From NCBI GenBank assembly GCA_947179485.1, contig OX359246.1, positions 22,010,001 to 22,074,000 of the forward strand: a DNA stretch of 64,000 nt. The letters are read 5' to 3'. This DNA is from Allacma fusca. Its lineage: Eukaryota > Arthropoda > Collembola > Symphypleona > Sminthuridae. The position numbers were made by a program, and so were the translations under genes. Each line of letters opens with the position of its first letter. Positions within the stretch are counted from its first letter, which is position 1. Of the stretch, positions 23,486 through 35,512 are shown in pieces. The notes under the pieces were generated by a model. It made no database searches, was not told where the DNA came from, and worked only from the letters and a program-made list of their open reading frames with translations.

Positions 23486-24116
23486 ATCATTGGATCGGTT
23501 GCATTCTGGACTAAGTGGTAGCAATAAGCTTATATGTACTGCAGTTATCTTATGTATTTTGGACTAATTACTAGCAATAAACTAATATGCACTTCAGTGA
23601 ACTTTAAATGGGGAATGCAAAGGTGAAGTTTAGTAAGGTAATAATACAAAACTAGGGTTAGTCAGAAAAGCGTTAGAGTTAACAAGTGGAGAGCCCAGCA
23701 ATGCTTACTCCATGAAAACAAAGAAAGATACTTGGTACTGGCTCTCAGGTATAGAATGGATGTGTAGAAACTAGAAACATATAAATATTTACTTAGAATG
23801 AAGGTAATAAAATTTTCTCGGATTTAACCGTAATTACGTAATGTAACGTGACTGATACAAGTTATAACGGGGTTTCAAAAGCCGGATTTCAACTCTACAA
23901 GGGTCAAGTTTCTGACTTCTGGCATTGTGTTTCCGAAAGTATAAATACACTTAAAATTGAAGTGATTCCCTAAAAGTAGCCACTTCTGCAAACAGTGAGC
24001 TACGAAGGACCAAATCCCATTTGAACATATTGGGAAAAATAATAATAAGTCTTAACAATTGAAACAACAATTTAATTTCGTAGTTTCGGATCTAATCACT
24101 CGCAAAATACTCGTGA

Positions 24117-24585
24117 GTACGTACTTACTCCTATCCTCACAATAAATGCATATGCAAGATAGGGGGTGCAGATACATGGTTAAGATTACACTGCGGGTAC
24201 GTGTATGAAAAATGTGTATCCCGATACTCTGGTATGGGTAAAGATAATTACCAGATACTGCCATACCCTAACTTCGGGTACGGATACGGGTACCGATAGT
24301 GCGTACCCGTTCCGAGCACTGCTAGGGACGAAGAGAGGAGTACCCTGTACCATTATAAAACAGTTATTTTCAACTGTGACTTGGAGACGTTCAGCTTAGA
24401 TAGTGAATAGACGAAAGAGTAATAATTAGCTTAATATTTAATATCGGAGTAAATTAGTGCAGAGTGATTAAAATGTCTTCAAGGATTTAAACCAGCTAAT
24501 CAGACGGCGTTCTTTAATTTTAGCGCATCTTGCATTCTTGAGTGGATTGACATCATTTATCAATTTTGTGATACAAATTTAAGGT
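24117..24585. repeat. Duplicated block, copy 2
   Basis: Second copy of the block at 23,022, about 1.1 kb downstream in the same orientation and roughly 85-90% identical by eye. It contains the same keyword patch (about 24,191-24,321), here with CACTGCGGGTACG on the left and CGTACCCGTTCCGAGCACTG on the right. Confidence 0.8.
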
Positions 24586-25272
24586 AACATTATTTGTCAA
24601 TTATCTGGACACGTGCAACATTGTGCTATAAAAGGATTTTCTTGTCCCAAAAGAAATTAGTCCGTATGTCTATACTTGTAAAAAGACAATATGTTTGAAG
24701 GAAGTTTTTAAGCTCCTAAAATACAGTTTCAATCAACATATTCAAAAGGAAAGCTTCTGTGTAGTCCAAAGCAAAATTCACTTACTATATTCATTATAGC
24801 TAGCAACTTAATAAAGCGTTAGCTAAATTCTAAAAACATCATTTTCATTTGCGAACCCATTTAAAAACCATAGGTTATGGAATGAAAATGGTACTTTATA
24901 GAAAATTTAGTCCACGATACACATATATTGTCACTGCTGACTGTTGAAAGTTGTCATTACTGATTCAGAATACTAAAAAAATATATAAACATTATTCAGG
25001 GAGCAGAAAATTTGTCAGTTAGTTATTATACATTTATATTCTCGTTTTACAACGCACAATTAGTGGAGTAAAAATTTGAGCCTTTTGCAAGACGAACTTG
25101 TGACTATTTTCATTTAATTCTAATTAAAATCAACTTTATCTACTTAAAATCTGGTATTAATTAACCCATTCAACCCGTAAAGGGTAACTTGTACTCTAAT
25201 ATGTAACCCTTCTATCATTTCTTCATATGACGAGAGCGCCAATTTGTCAAAATTTGTCATATTATCTGTGAC
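24586..25272. other. No gene recognised; region upstream of the best IR gene
   Basis: AT-rich spacer. No frame of note and no clear promoter element that could be defended. Confidence 0.5.
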
Positions 25273-27286
25273 GTGTTTCCAAAAACAATGCTAAGTAACA
25301 AAACAATGCTAATAAATAAATCAATTGTCGTTCTTATGTTACTAATCATCAGTTACTCGGAAATTCAATGGGGTTTAGCTCATTCAAGCAATCTTACTCC
25401 AACCCTTTCTACTGTGATTTCCGGAAATATCTGGCCAGACTCCGACTTTCAAAAAATTCAAGGTAATGGTGTTTGCACTCTAAAGCTAGTTGGAGACGAA
25501 TACGGAATAATGTTTGCGGATTTCTATGAAAATCCAATAGCAGTGAAACTAATAATCTCAGAAACTTCATTGGTTCCTCCAACCGTGGAAGCTGCAAGCA
25601 AGAGAGATAAAAATGGAGCCGCAATTTTAACAATTTTTAGCGCTTTAAAACATTCCCCCCAATTGTGAAAAGGTTTCCATACTTCTCAACAATAACTACG
25701 TTCTGAACCATTTGTCAACGGATACCAGAACATACCAAGTACGGAGTTTTATCCAATTCCCTTTCAACATGCATCCTCAGCAAACTCATCTGATTTTTAT
25801 TGGAAGTGAGAAACACATTTGCAGAGCTTTTGCTGAAGAGGGTATCCGACAACTTAAATACAAGACGGGTATCCCGCTTACACCAGATAATTACCCACTT
25901 GCAATCATGTATGAAAAACATTTCCAGTCGGAAATGCAATTTTTCACCATAGAAAAGTACACGAAAGAGGTAAATTCAAGATTCGATATCCTTTGGAACA
26001 GAAAACTGACTTATCGATCCTACCCCTTCAAGACACATATGTTAAAAGATACGAAAGGTTCAACAGTTGGATTCTCCTACAACCTTGCAAAAGTCATGGC
26101 TGCAAAATATAATTCATCGTTTGAATTCGGTTTCAAAGGATACCAAAATCATGGCAAGAATGCAAATGGAAGTTGGAATGGATTCGTTTGTGCTTTGGTT
26201 GACAAGAAAGCGGATGTGGCAAATTTTCTTTCGCTAACTTACGAACGCTATCAATACGTGGACAACACACCGATGATTAACGCAGGGCCAGTTGGATTTT
26301 TCGTGTCGTTACCATCCGTGAGTATCAAATGGTACGGGATAATCTTGGTATTCACTTGGAGGGTTTGGATTTACATCATCCTTTCTTGCATTATTTTTGC
26401 GGTGCTAATCGGTTGTAAATTAAGGTTATGCCAAATGAAAACCCACGAGACATCCTCATCGATGACATTATATTTTGCTATAAACATCCCTTTGTGTGTG
26501 ATGCTCCAGCAATCCATAGATGCTCCAAAAGGCGTGAGCACATTCACAGTTATCTTTTTGTTTTACTCTATCATCATTTCGACTTGTTTCAATAGTAATT
26601 TAATGAGCTTTCTAACATACCCGGATTTTGAGCAAGTACCCGAAACTCTCGAGGAATTGGCAACCATGACGGACTATACTGTTAGATTCGTGAGTTTCCC
26701 TGGTTCGGCAAGCGATCTATTCATACAAAACACGACCAATCCAACATTCCTGAGGATTCGAAAAAGATTGGAAGCTGTTAAAAGTAAACAAATGACTCAG
26801 GCAATGATGGAAGCCGTTGCTGGGGAAAAAATTGTTATAATAAACTATACCCAATTCGGTTTAATAGATTTAGGACAAAATGCAACCTTGTATACTAACT
26901 TCCTACCAATTAAAGTATCAAGATCTGCATTATTTTATACACCTCTTTACCTGGTGTTGAGAAAGTATTCTGAACTTACAGAATCAATTTCAACAAACAC
27001 AGCCTGGCTTCAAAATACCGGACACTTTGACAGTTGGATGTCCGAAGCGATGCAAATTAGGCGAACAGTGGGGATTCGTTGGATGAAAAAAGTTAGAAGA
27101 TCTAAAAGTTTAAGAGGCAGTTTGGGATACAAGATCATCAGAATCACTGAAGAGTGTACGACTTCGGAAATAAAGCGATTTACGTTTGAGCATGTAGCTT
27201 TAGGGTTTTACTGTCTCATTGTTGGGATTTCATTGGCAAGTATTCCGTTTGCTTTCGAAGCTTTTCAATTTTATCAGCAAAAATAG
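25273..27286 (+). CDS. Ionotropic receptor gene c (iGluR-like), one single-base frameshift
   Basis: An intronless gene of about 670 codons. ATG at 25,273 (a second at 25,288) precedes a hydrophobic signal segment (SIVVLMLLIISYS). The S1 ligand-binding lobe lies near residues 246-346 (GFSYNLAKVMAAKYN, GSWNGFVCALVDKKADVANF, LTYERYQYVDNTP). First membrane segment about 353-381, pore loop about 397-418 (CVMLQQSIDAPK), third membrane segment about 419-447 with CFNSNLMSFLT in place of the iGluR SYTANL motif, then S2, and a last helix about 637-662. This is the layout of arthropod IRs, probably chemosensory cation channels in sensory dendrites (family knowledge). One extra A after CATTCCCCCC (near 25,661) shifts the frame compared with the copy at 38.4 kb. 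It lies next to a C run, so it may be an error or a real inactivation. Confidence 0.82.
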
Positions 27287-27589
27287 GCTTGCCTGGGTAC
27301 TTGGTTTGTGTACGGCAGCGAGCAGTAGCTCAATATTAAATTAATGATGTTGCAGTATAAAGAATTCATTCATTTTAGGAATCAATTTCTTTGCATATTT
27401 CATCTATAAATGTTTTTACTATTCTTACTAATATTTACTGTAAAGGGTTATTTTAAAATTTGTGGGTGAAACGGCTCGAACATGTTGATGAGTGTTAATA
27501 TGGTATTGCTGGTAAGAACCCGCAATGCTGCATGTAAATCCTCGTGGTTTGTACGCGCGGTTGTTGATACGAAAGGGAAACTTCAAAAC

Positions 27590-27725
27590 AATATCTCTTA
27601 TTCTCAACAAATAGCATTCCGCGTTTTGCATCTTTGTATCAACACGTTTTAACTGTAATTGCATGAGCTTGATAAAAAATCCTAATGTTTACCATTCTTT
27701 TTACACTCCTGAGGAATTGGAATGG
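27590..27725 (+). pseudogene. Short ionotropic receptor relic
   Basis: TTTTAACTGTAATTGCATGA and the bases after it match the third-membrane-segment region of pseudogene b (8,317 onward), followed further on by CTGAGGAATTGG, which matches the PEELA block. Only about 130 bp remain. The homology is short, so confidence is limited. Confidence 0.4.
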
Positions 27726-27734
27726 TGGAATGAG

Positions 27735-27950
27735 TTACTCTTAATTTTTTAAGCGTCGCTTATCTGAAGAAATTACGGCTGTTCTACAACAAGCTGACGA
27801 GGAATTCCCGCGTGAATTTAATAATTCGTCTCTTAATAGATTCCATTCTTTGGCTTACGTGGTTAACTTTATTAAACAAGCTAAATTATATGCAAGCTTT
27901 CGACATCTAACAGACTGTCATCTTCAGGCACTAATAAGCGAGTGAGAAAT
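27735..27950 (-). mobile_element. Possible Penelope-like element 3' tail
   Basis: On the minus strand the sequence reads CCTGAAGATGAC, then a short hairpin, then GTCGAAAGCTTGC. This resembles the tail seen after the coding end of many Penelope-like elements. No coding part is preserved. The call rests on motif memory and is weak. Confidence 0.3.
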
Positions 27951-28579
27951 AATTTTCACAATTGAGAAAAAATAAAATTTTTTAAAAATAAATTTTCGAG
28001 GAATGGATATTTCCTTAAAAAGAAGTTATAATTTGTGGAATCAAAGGCTTCCATGCACCTCTTCCTTATTATTATTATTAATTCGTCTCTTCCTTAACCA
28101 CGTCTGCCTGGGCTCTGAAACGACTGCCACAAAATAGTCCCCAATAAATGGAAGTACTTTTTGAATTTAACTGACACAGAAAGAGGAAACATTTTTAAAT
28201 ATTTCAAAACTGAAATTTGCATGATTTTAAACTTGTGTCATTCTTTGGCTGCAGAAATGATAACTTCGGCTTGTATGTAACGATGTTAGATTTTAATGAA
28301 GCTTCTTAAAGTTTAAACACAAGTGTAGGGTTTTCTCATAAGGCAGATCCACCAAGTACTTTATAAATTCCGCTTTTAAGAAACCGCAACCATGCTCTGT
28401 GTTGCCTAACCTAAGTCATTAAAGTAAATTCGAAAGAATAAATAATTTGAGTTTGGGTGAAGCAAATAACAAAGAGCATTATGCAAATTTTTATTTGAGA
28501 TGTACCGCATATTAAACAGATTTACTGCTATTTCATAACAAGTAATAAGAATAAGAATAGTTATAAATATAAGAATGTA

Positions 28580-29807
28580 CAGGCACTCCGGAATGCCCGA
28601 AAAAGTGGGGGAACAACATATTTTAATTAGTTTTAGTTACGTTGTTAGTAGTAACATACAAACGCATGTTGGTACATACCTGGTTACAAGATTTGTTTTG
28701 TTACCTAGCTTATGGATACGTAAAAGCATGCCAATTATAGATCTTGCAATTTTTAAAGATTTTTTTTAAACAAGCTTTAAAAAAATACGCCAAATGCATC
28801 TCATATGTATATTAGAACTATTTTCTTACAAAAACTGGATCACTACATACTAACAAAATTTTAGGGGTTTCAAACAGAGATATTATTGCGAACTAGTTCT
28901 GTAATGTGTATTGTGTTCTTTGATTTCTGGGCAGTTCTGGTCATAACGTAGGAACATTCAGATCTGTTCCAAAGTTTTTGTTATCCGTTAGATTTACTGG
29001 TTTAGAAGTGCATGGCCTGTTCCATTCGTTGGACCAGACCAATTGGATCAAATTCTGTGGCGGTAAATTCTTTGAAGTAAATATTTCACCCAAAATCGTA
29101 TATTTAATGGTGATTAATAATATCCTTAAATAAAGTCCTTTGGTTGACGTTTCAATACTTTATTGCATTCTTTTCAATAGTATCAGCGTGCAAAAACCTA
29201 TCAAGTTTTTAATTTACTCCGACCAAATTTTCCGTTATGCTCCTAATCCTAATACAGGAATGGTATTAACTGTCTGGTCAAACATTTTGGAACAGATTTA
29301 TTGGTCTGGCATAAATTGGAAGTAGTTACTATTTAAAATCACCCTATCACACAATTTCAACCCTGAAAGTTTATTGAAACACTGACATAAAATTACTTAA
29401 ATAAGTTCAAAAATATTCTCAATGAATAAATGGTCGCTTTAAAATATTTATTGAGGACTGCAGTGTGGTGACCCGCAACTTTCCATACTTAATTTTGGAA
29501 GTTACCTAGATGAACCGATCTTCACAAGTACGGATGTATCAGAATGAAAAATATATTGTGTAACATGTTGTAAACATTTTTGTTTAGAAGAAATAGATTG
29601 TTTCAGGTTTTTAAAATACAACTAATACCAATTTGTGCAGGATATTTTTAAAAATTGGAGATTTATTGCAGTTTTGAAAGTAAAAAGTCGGAAAAAAGCA
29701 GCTTTGATTCTTAAAAAGTGGGGGGCCCAGTATTATAGTCTGTCCCTTCCTGACGTATTTTAGGAGGTACAATGTCCCCCCTGTCACAACTTATTCCGGA
29801 GTGCCTG
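28580..29807. mobile_element. Non-autonomous hAT element with perfect 8-bp target duplication
   Basis: It has 15-bp perfect terminal inverted repeats, CAGGCACTCCGGAAT at 28,580 and its complement ending at 29,807, flanked by AGAATGTA at 28,572-28,579 and 29,808-29,815. Subterminal sequence is also partly inverted (GGGGGAACAACAT against the GGGGGGACATTGT type). No transposase frame longer than 65 codons. The middle (about 28,930-29,325) holds GTTCTGGTC / GGACCAGACC words like those at 10 kb and may be a further nested element. Confidence 0.85.
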
Positions 29808-29989
29808 AGAATGTACATGTATTTGTACATTCCCTTATAAATAAACAAAACATTGTAGGTAAAAGGGTATACCTGTTGTGTTCGAAACCTTTTGAACCGA
29901 GTTGGAAACGGCTTTCCAGGCTCAGATCATTGTAATTCACTGATTTACACCGTTATCTTTGGGTTTGTGGGAATTCTTAAATCTGAAAA

Positions 29990-30240
29990 GTTGACTCCGA
30001 GTCAACTCTTCAGAATCTTAATCCATGATTCTGATTCTGAAAACTCTAAATGGTGAATTCTGATTCTTTCGAATTCTGAATCTGATTCCGAATCTTATCA
30101 AAAAGTATAAATGCCTTTGAGAATTTTAAAAATTCAGATTCTTAAGATTTTCAGAATTTTGATTCTGACGTTTAAAGTTTAAATACAAATTCTGACGTGT
30201 AGCCTGAAGCAAACCTTATTCTCATTCTGATTCGCCCTAG
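29990..30240. repeat. Keyword-rich segment (GATTCTGA / TCAGAATC)
   Basis: ATTCTGA, GAATCT, CTGATTC and complements recur more than fifteen times in 250 bp on both strands. The right edge reads GATTCGCCCTAG; its complement, TAGGGCGAATC, would be a hAT-like terminus. The left terminus and a target duplication could not be fixed. Confidence 0.45.
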
Positions 30241-30669
30241 TCTAAATCCGGCAAAAACCACGTTTGGTTGGACTAGCGTTAAACTCAGAAATTGGATTGT
30301 TTTCATCAAAACCTATTGCTGTATAAATGATGAACCAAGATAGCTGTGGTTTTAATGCTTTTGCCAGTATTTGCGCTCCGCGTTAGAGCATCGTTTGAAA
30401 ATTCACTTAAAAATAGCGTTGATGAAACGTGAAAAGAGTCCTGCATAACAGCATAACCGTTCATGCATAATCGCTTGTATAACGCAGTGAATTTAAAATT
30501 CAAACAATACAATTTAACACACCATGCAAATCTTATCAATATCTAATTTTGCGATATAACGCAAAACCCACCACAAACAATGCCCCGGGATACGCCCCGA
30601 GACTTGAAACAAGGGAACCCAATATTCGGTGTGTAATCTTTAAAACAACAATTCCTTTATAAAACGGTA

Positions 30670-31265
30670 TTGAAAAGGTCGTCAAATGCAATCACGCACA
30701 ACTGCCTCCAAGAATTGAGACAGAGCACAGGAACCGGAAACCGAAAGTATGACTGGATATACCAACTGAATGAAACGTTCAAAGAGTCAAAGATGGAAGA
30801 CGAACTTGCTCAGATTTTACAGGACCACACAAAAATAATGGCATCTACAGTCATAGCGAAATACTATCAATGGTCTATAAACACTGATGTGGAAACATTT
30901 CAAGCAGATCCTGACCTTACGCAACTTGCAGCAATCAAAACTAACGTACTGCCAAGTGACTTCTACAACCTAAACCTGAACTGAAGAGTAGTCCAAATAC
31001 TACATGACATCAGGTTACAAATCCCAAAAATAAGCGCAGGAAAAGAAGCCTCACTCGTTAATGGAATCTATCTAAAGTGGAAGAATGACAATAAATCAAC
31101 TTTATGTAAACTCTGTAATATGAAATCTTTAGAAGACCACTACCATATAATGGGGGAATGTGCACATTAGAGGCTATTCAGAGCACTCTTAGCACATTTT
31201 TATGGTGAAAACCAAACCCGGGAAAATTACATAGTCAAGATCCTTAGTATAAAGACCTTGATATT
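30670..31265 (+). mobile_element. LINE (non-LTR retrotransposon) 3' fragment
   Basis: The frame translates to the end of a LINE second reading frame. A stretch with KYDWIYQLNETF and LASTVIA-like helices is followed by a terminal zinc-finger-like block, CKLCNMKSLEDHYHIMGEC, and then RLFRALLAHF. This CxxC...H....C ending after a reverse transcriptase is common in jockey- and CR1-like LINEs. A TGA (30,982-30,984) and a TAG just after the finger interrupt the frame, so it is dead. The reverse transcriptase core itself is missing. Confidence 0.45.
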
Positions 31266-31566
31266 TTCTTTACAATTACCCCTCGAAAATGCAACATACA
31301 GTTGTCTATGTGAAAATAAATGTCCACTTTACCAACAATTTGTCCCTGACATTTACAGTATTAACTGTATTTGCAAATAATGCTCTAAATTGTCTTCTAT
31401 TTAATATAAATCGGTAGTCACTGCTTATGTTGCTATAAATGTAGTACGTGACAATATTCCCACCCTTGCTACTGTATAATGCTTACGAACCTATAAAGCG
31501 CGTTCAGGAGAGAGAGCGAAGCTTTAAAATTCCTTTTTAGTTCGTGCCATCACGAGCATTTTATAA

Positions 31567-32006
31567 CTAGTAAAAGCCCCGTGCTTCGCACAGGAGCAAT
31601 TACTTGCGTAAATAAATAGCGTAAATAATAAAAGTGTAAATGGCAATAGATCTCGTATCAAGGTCTGTCGAGAAGGCTTAGTATTGATATCGCGCTTCGC
31701 CAGGCAAAGTAATCTCATATAAGACGTGAAGTATTAACTGTAAGACTAACAATTCGTTTCATATAGGTAGTTGGCAATGCATCATCAAAATATTATGGGA
31801 CAACAGCTTTCGGCCCACTAAAGTTTTCTCCCAAACTCAATATTTGGCTATACACGTGGAATTTAACTAATCGCGTGATCAATTTAATACCAACGTCGTT
31901 ATTAAATCTTGCTGTTGCATCACTGTATGGTGCTTCACCCATTAGTGGATCAGCACAACGTGCTGATCAAATATGATTTTTTATGTTATTATAATTTGTA
32001 TATAGA
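31567..32006 (-). mobile_element. Helitron-like non-autonomous element
   Basis: Read on the minus strand, the element starts TCTATATAC directly after an A (5' TC end, 32,006) and finishes with a GC hairpin (CCTGTGC-GAA-GCACGGG), a short T-rich spacer and CTAG before a T (31,567). These are the structural marks of Helitrons: A|TC at the left, hairpin plus CTRR|T at the right, no target duplication. A second hairpin (GATCAGCAC...GTGCTGATC, 31,948-31,968) lies near its 5' end. No protein is encoded. Confidence 0.55.
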
Positions 32007-32484
32007 TCCGTTGTACCGCAATATTGTAACTGAAGCCTCAGACACTGGACGCACTGATTATTTAAAATAGAAAAACTGAAAGGATTTCATATTACAGTAG
32101 CGCAACACATTTAACATGCTATAGTTACTAAAGTCCATGGTTCCTACAAATCAATCCTTACATCGTAATGATATTTTTAGGGATATAAAGATCAAAACTC
32201 TGGATGCTAAGGCTCTCCTCTGATCAAATTATTCAGTACTGTAACCGAACGTAGTTTTTCTTACTACCAGTCGTAATTTAATCCAAATTTGATGATTTAT
32301 GTCTAATTTTTATAATAATTATGGTTTGCTCTGTTAAGTGATAATCTAAAATGGCGTAATAATGCGAGCTTCCAGTATGCTGCAAGCAGTTATATATACA
32401 CTGGTATATGCTGAGAAGATCAGCGAGCTGAGCGAGCTGAAAAACCTCTCCTCTGCGACAGAGTTTCAGCTTTCAGCCCGCTGC

Positions 32485-33819
32485 CAGGTTCGGCCAAAGC
32501 GTATGCTGAAACAACCCCCTCGCTGTGACGTCATCAAAAGTCATTTCTTACTACACATACTGCACAAGTATGTAAACAATTCGCAAAATAATAAAATAAA
32601 AAATAATAATTTGAATAAGATTTTTAATTCTTTTCAAGTATTACAATTAAATTTAAAATTAACCCACGACAACAACAGAGCTATTAACAAATTGTTTCCT
32701 GTTCACAAAATTAACCCGTGACTTCTGCTTTTTAGCAGGGAATTAGTTTGTAGTTAAGATTAAAAATCCCAGCTGACACTTGCGTTTCTTGCTATTTCTG
32801 TAAATTTAGATCTTGCTTACTCCATCAATGCCTTTAAATTGAATAATGACACCGTGTGAAACTCGATGTGAACACCAAATCCCGACTAATTATTATTTTT
32901 TGAATCAAATTGAAAACGGCAAGTTTGGTAAAAATCTCTTCGTCAAAAGTCAACTTGCTCGTTCGTCTTCATAAAGTTCTGTTATTGCAGTGGAATTTGT
33001 AAATATTCCTTGGTCACATGATAGGTTTTAGTACTTAGGTACTTGATTGTCAATGCCTTTGAAATATCCCCTATGCTCCAGTTGACACTTTTGTGACCAC
33101 TAATTAATTTGGCTTGGTCGGGGGAAAGAGATATTTAAGTGGTTTGTGTTTACTTAATGCAGCTTTTACTGTAGACTTACAATTAGAACTTTAGAATCAC
33201 ACAAATAATCTTCACGATTTCACTTCTCTGTTTTGAAATAATTGATTGAAGTTTCTTCATAAGCTAATTATGATCACCTTACATTTGTTATGCTTTACAA
33301 TAAGTTGTTAATTTCATCTCTAAATATTTTGTGTGTGTAGACAGTTACTTCGAATTAATTGAAAGGAAACTGGCTGAGTTCTGAATGGAAACACATTGGA
33401 AACGGTCGTAATTTTTAATATTTTTTTAGGTGTCAACGTGTCAAGTCCAAAAGTTCATTTTTTAAATCGCAGACATAATCAATTTCACTGAAATGATGTA
33501 AACAAATCCTAGCAGTTACACAATTTACATTTTCTTTCCTCTTACACTTAACAACCCAAACCTTAGCCGTGTGAGAATTTTTAGGGAACTTGTAAAATAT
33601 TAAATCTGATCGTCTACTCTGTTTAATATTTTTAGTGTTTTTACATTCCGCTAATGCACAAATAAAGTTCACATTAAATAATTTTATTTGCTTCTATACA
33701 GATTGTCAATTAAAGACAAGTAGAGCGCGCGCTGAGATCACTTTTACTGACGTCACAGCCCCCTAAATTTGTCCACCTCTCCGCCCTATTCATTCTTACG
33801 TGTGATTTGGCCGAACCTG
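32485..33819 (-). mobile_element. P-like (THAP-type) DNA transposon remnant
   Basis: 14-bp perfect inverted repeats CAGGTTCGGCCAAA (32,485-32,498) and TTTGGCCGAACCTG (33,806-33,819). A second inverted pair lies inside them, GCTGTGACGTCA about 35 bp from the left repeat and its complement about 50 bp from the right one, which recalls the internal inverted repeats of P elements. GCCCGCTGC flanks on the left (32,476-32,484) and recurs at 33,837-33,845, 17 bp beyond the right repeat, so the target duplication is offset. A THAP-domain fragment lies inside on the minus strand; the rest of a transposase is lost. Confidence 0.55.
33433..33680 (-). pseudogene. THAP-domain fragment
   Basis: About 80 residues fit the C2CH THAP zinc finger: CALAEC near the start, FYKFPKN, then a Trp in VWVVKCKR, and CLHHFSEIDY. 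The only in-frame start is a GTG. The frame could instead open at a splice acceptor (TATAG at about 33,695), so this may be an internal or second exon. It stops at 33,433 without the catalytic part expected of a P-type transposase. It lies inside the inverted repeats described above and probably encoded the DNA-binding end of that element's transposase. Confidence 0.6.
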
Positions 33820-33885
33820 TTACTATCTATAGCCTTGCCCGCTGCGTGCTTCTCGGCTTGTTGTGTATACCACCGACTTGCTTGG

Positions 33886-34015
33886 CTATATAGTGAAATA
33901 ATATAGTACATACCGGCTTGGCTTACTATATAGTGAAATAAGCCGGGAAGGTTTGAATTCGTGAAATAAGCCGCGAAGGTTTGAATTGTACTACAAACGC
34001 GCGAAGGTTTAAATC
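33886..34015. repeat. Short direct repeats (TATATAGTGAAATA; GTGAAATAAGCCG)
   Basis: TATATAGTGAAATA occurs twice, and GTGAAATAAGCCG-GAAGGTTTGAATT twice with a third partial copy, within 130 bp just right of the P-like element. Confidence 0.7.
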
Positions 34016-34810
34016 AACAGAAGTGCTCAATAATAATAAAGGATATTGCCGGCAAATATTTCGTTGATTTTTGAAGTATTTAGTAGCTATGGATACACGA
34101 GGAATTAGTTAATATTTCCCTACCAGCACACGAACATCAAAATGCCATTGTTGCTGAGTAATTTAACTTTTCCAAGATACAAAATGTTTGCATTTCTACT
34201 TTACCCCTGCGTATTTTTCTTTAATGTTGGTTAACAAATTTCAATGGCTTGAACGTATTGATGCTCGGAGAAGGAAAATTAGAACACCATAACGCCGATA
34301 TAAACTTCAAATGCAGCTGGTAGTCCCTGTAATATACATTTTTTCAAAAATAACATTTATGTATCACGCATGAGTTTCAAAGCAGCATTTCTCTGAAGTA
34401 TATTCTAACTAAAGGTCTTCACGGATCGGATTCTGGTCTCATCCGTATCCGATCCTATCCGATCCAGTAAATTCCGGATTTCAAAAACACCCATCCTATC
34501 CGATCCGATAGAGTCGGATACCATTTTATAAGTATCCGTATCCGATCCGGAATGTTCGGATCGGATAAAATTTTCGGTCCGGTCCGTCAGACACATTTAC
34601 GGATGCATCCGATTCGATCCGCGGATATCCGAACCTTACTTCAAGAAACCGTAAAAGAGATATATCTTATATATTGGGCATGTTTCTAATTTTATCACAT
34701 TCAAATCAATATGAAAATTTTTAAATTCCGGTGTATCGATAATTACCTCGTTAGATGCAAAACCAATTTTGCTTCCAAAAACCTGAAAACAAATAGATTA
34801 TGCATTCAAT

Positions 34811-35304
34811 TAGTGTTTCTGTTCGGTATCGGGAATTCCCGAGGTTCCGGTTCGGTTTCGGTTCCGGTCCGGTTTCGGGTCAACGTTTTAAAGAACCGTT
34901 ACATTTCGGTCCGGTTTCGGGTCATCGGTTTATGAACCGTCAAATTTCGGCCCGATTTCGGGTACAAAAATCAAAACCGAAAGTTTTCGGGAAGGGTTTG
35001 TTAAAGCTGCTGTTTTGGATGAAAACGCGAAACCTGCATTTGGGCAGCATTTGTCAACTCTGATTTGTAAAGGCGACACAATTTTGACTTCCATAAAAAT
35101 GAATCATATACATTTTCTGTCGGTTCGGAAAGGAACCGGAACCGGTTCGGGAACCGCTTTTATTTTCCGGATCGGTTCCGGGAAGTCAAAAATGTCACGG
35201 ACTCGAAAATATCGGTTCCGGTTTCGGGAACAGATTTGGGATTTTTTCGGTTCGGGAAAACGAGTCGGGCCGAGTCCATGTTTTGGTACCGTTCAGAAAC
35301 ACTA
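34811..35304. mobile_element. hAT element (inner 1) with CGGTTCCGG keyword repeats
   Basis: 494 bp. 11-bp perfect inverted repeats TAGTGTTTCTG / CAGAAACACTA. Target duplication CATTCAAT at 34,803-34,810 and 35,305-35,312. Words GGTTCCGG, GGTTTCGGG, CGGTTCGGG fill both ends. Inserted inside the outer element. The 70-100 codon frames across it are by-products of the repeats. Confidence 0.9.
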
Positions 35305-35512
35305 CATTCAATATAATTGACACGGCTTTCCTTGATTCTTTTGTTTGAATATTTTTCCACCAGCTCTTTAAGTTCATGTTGGAAATAAGTACTGAGAAAA
35401 ATAATTAAAAATGTAACAACAAATTCACGAAGAATTTGAACAATTGATGCCGGGCACGTTGCATGCGTGTATGGAGGACGAGAATTCTCATGAACGCATT
35501 AAAGTTTCAAAT

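Noticed and set aside
34711-35377. Overlapping 60-100 codon frames
   Set aside because: They arise from GGTTCCGG-type repeats of the inner hAT element; no conserved protein content.
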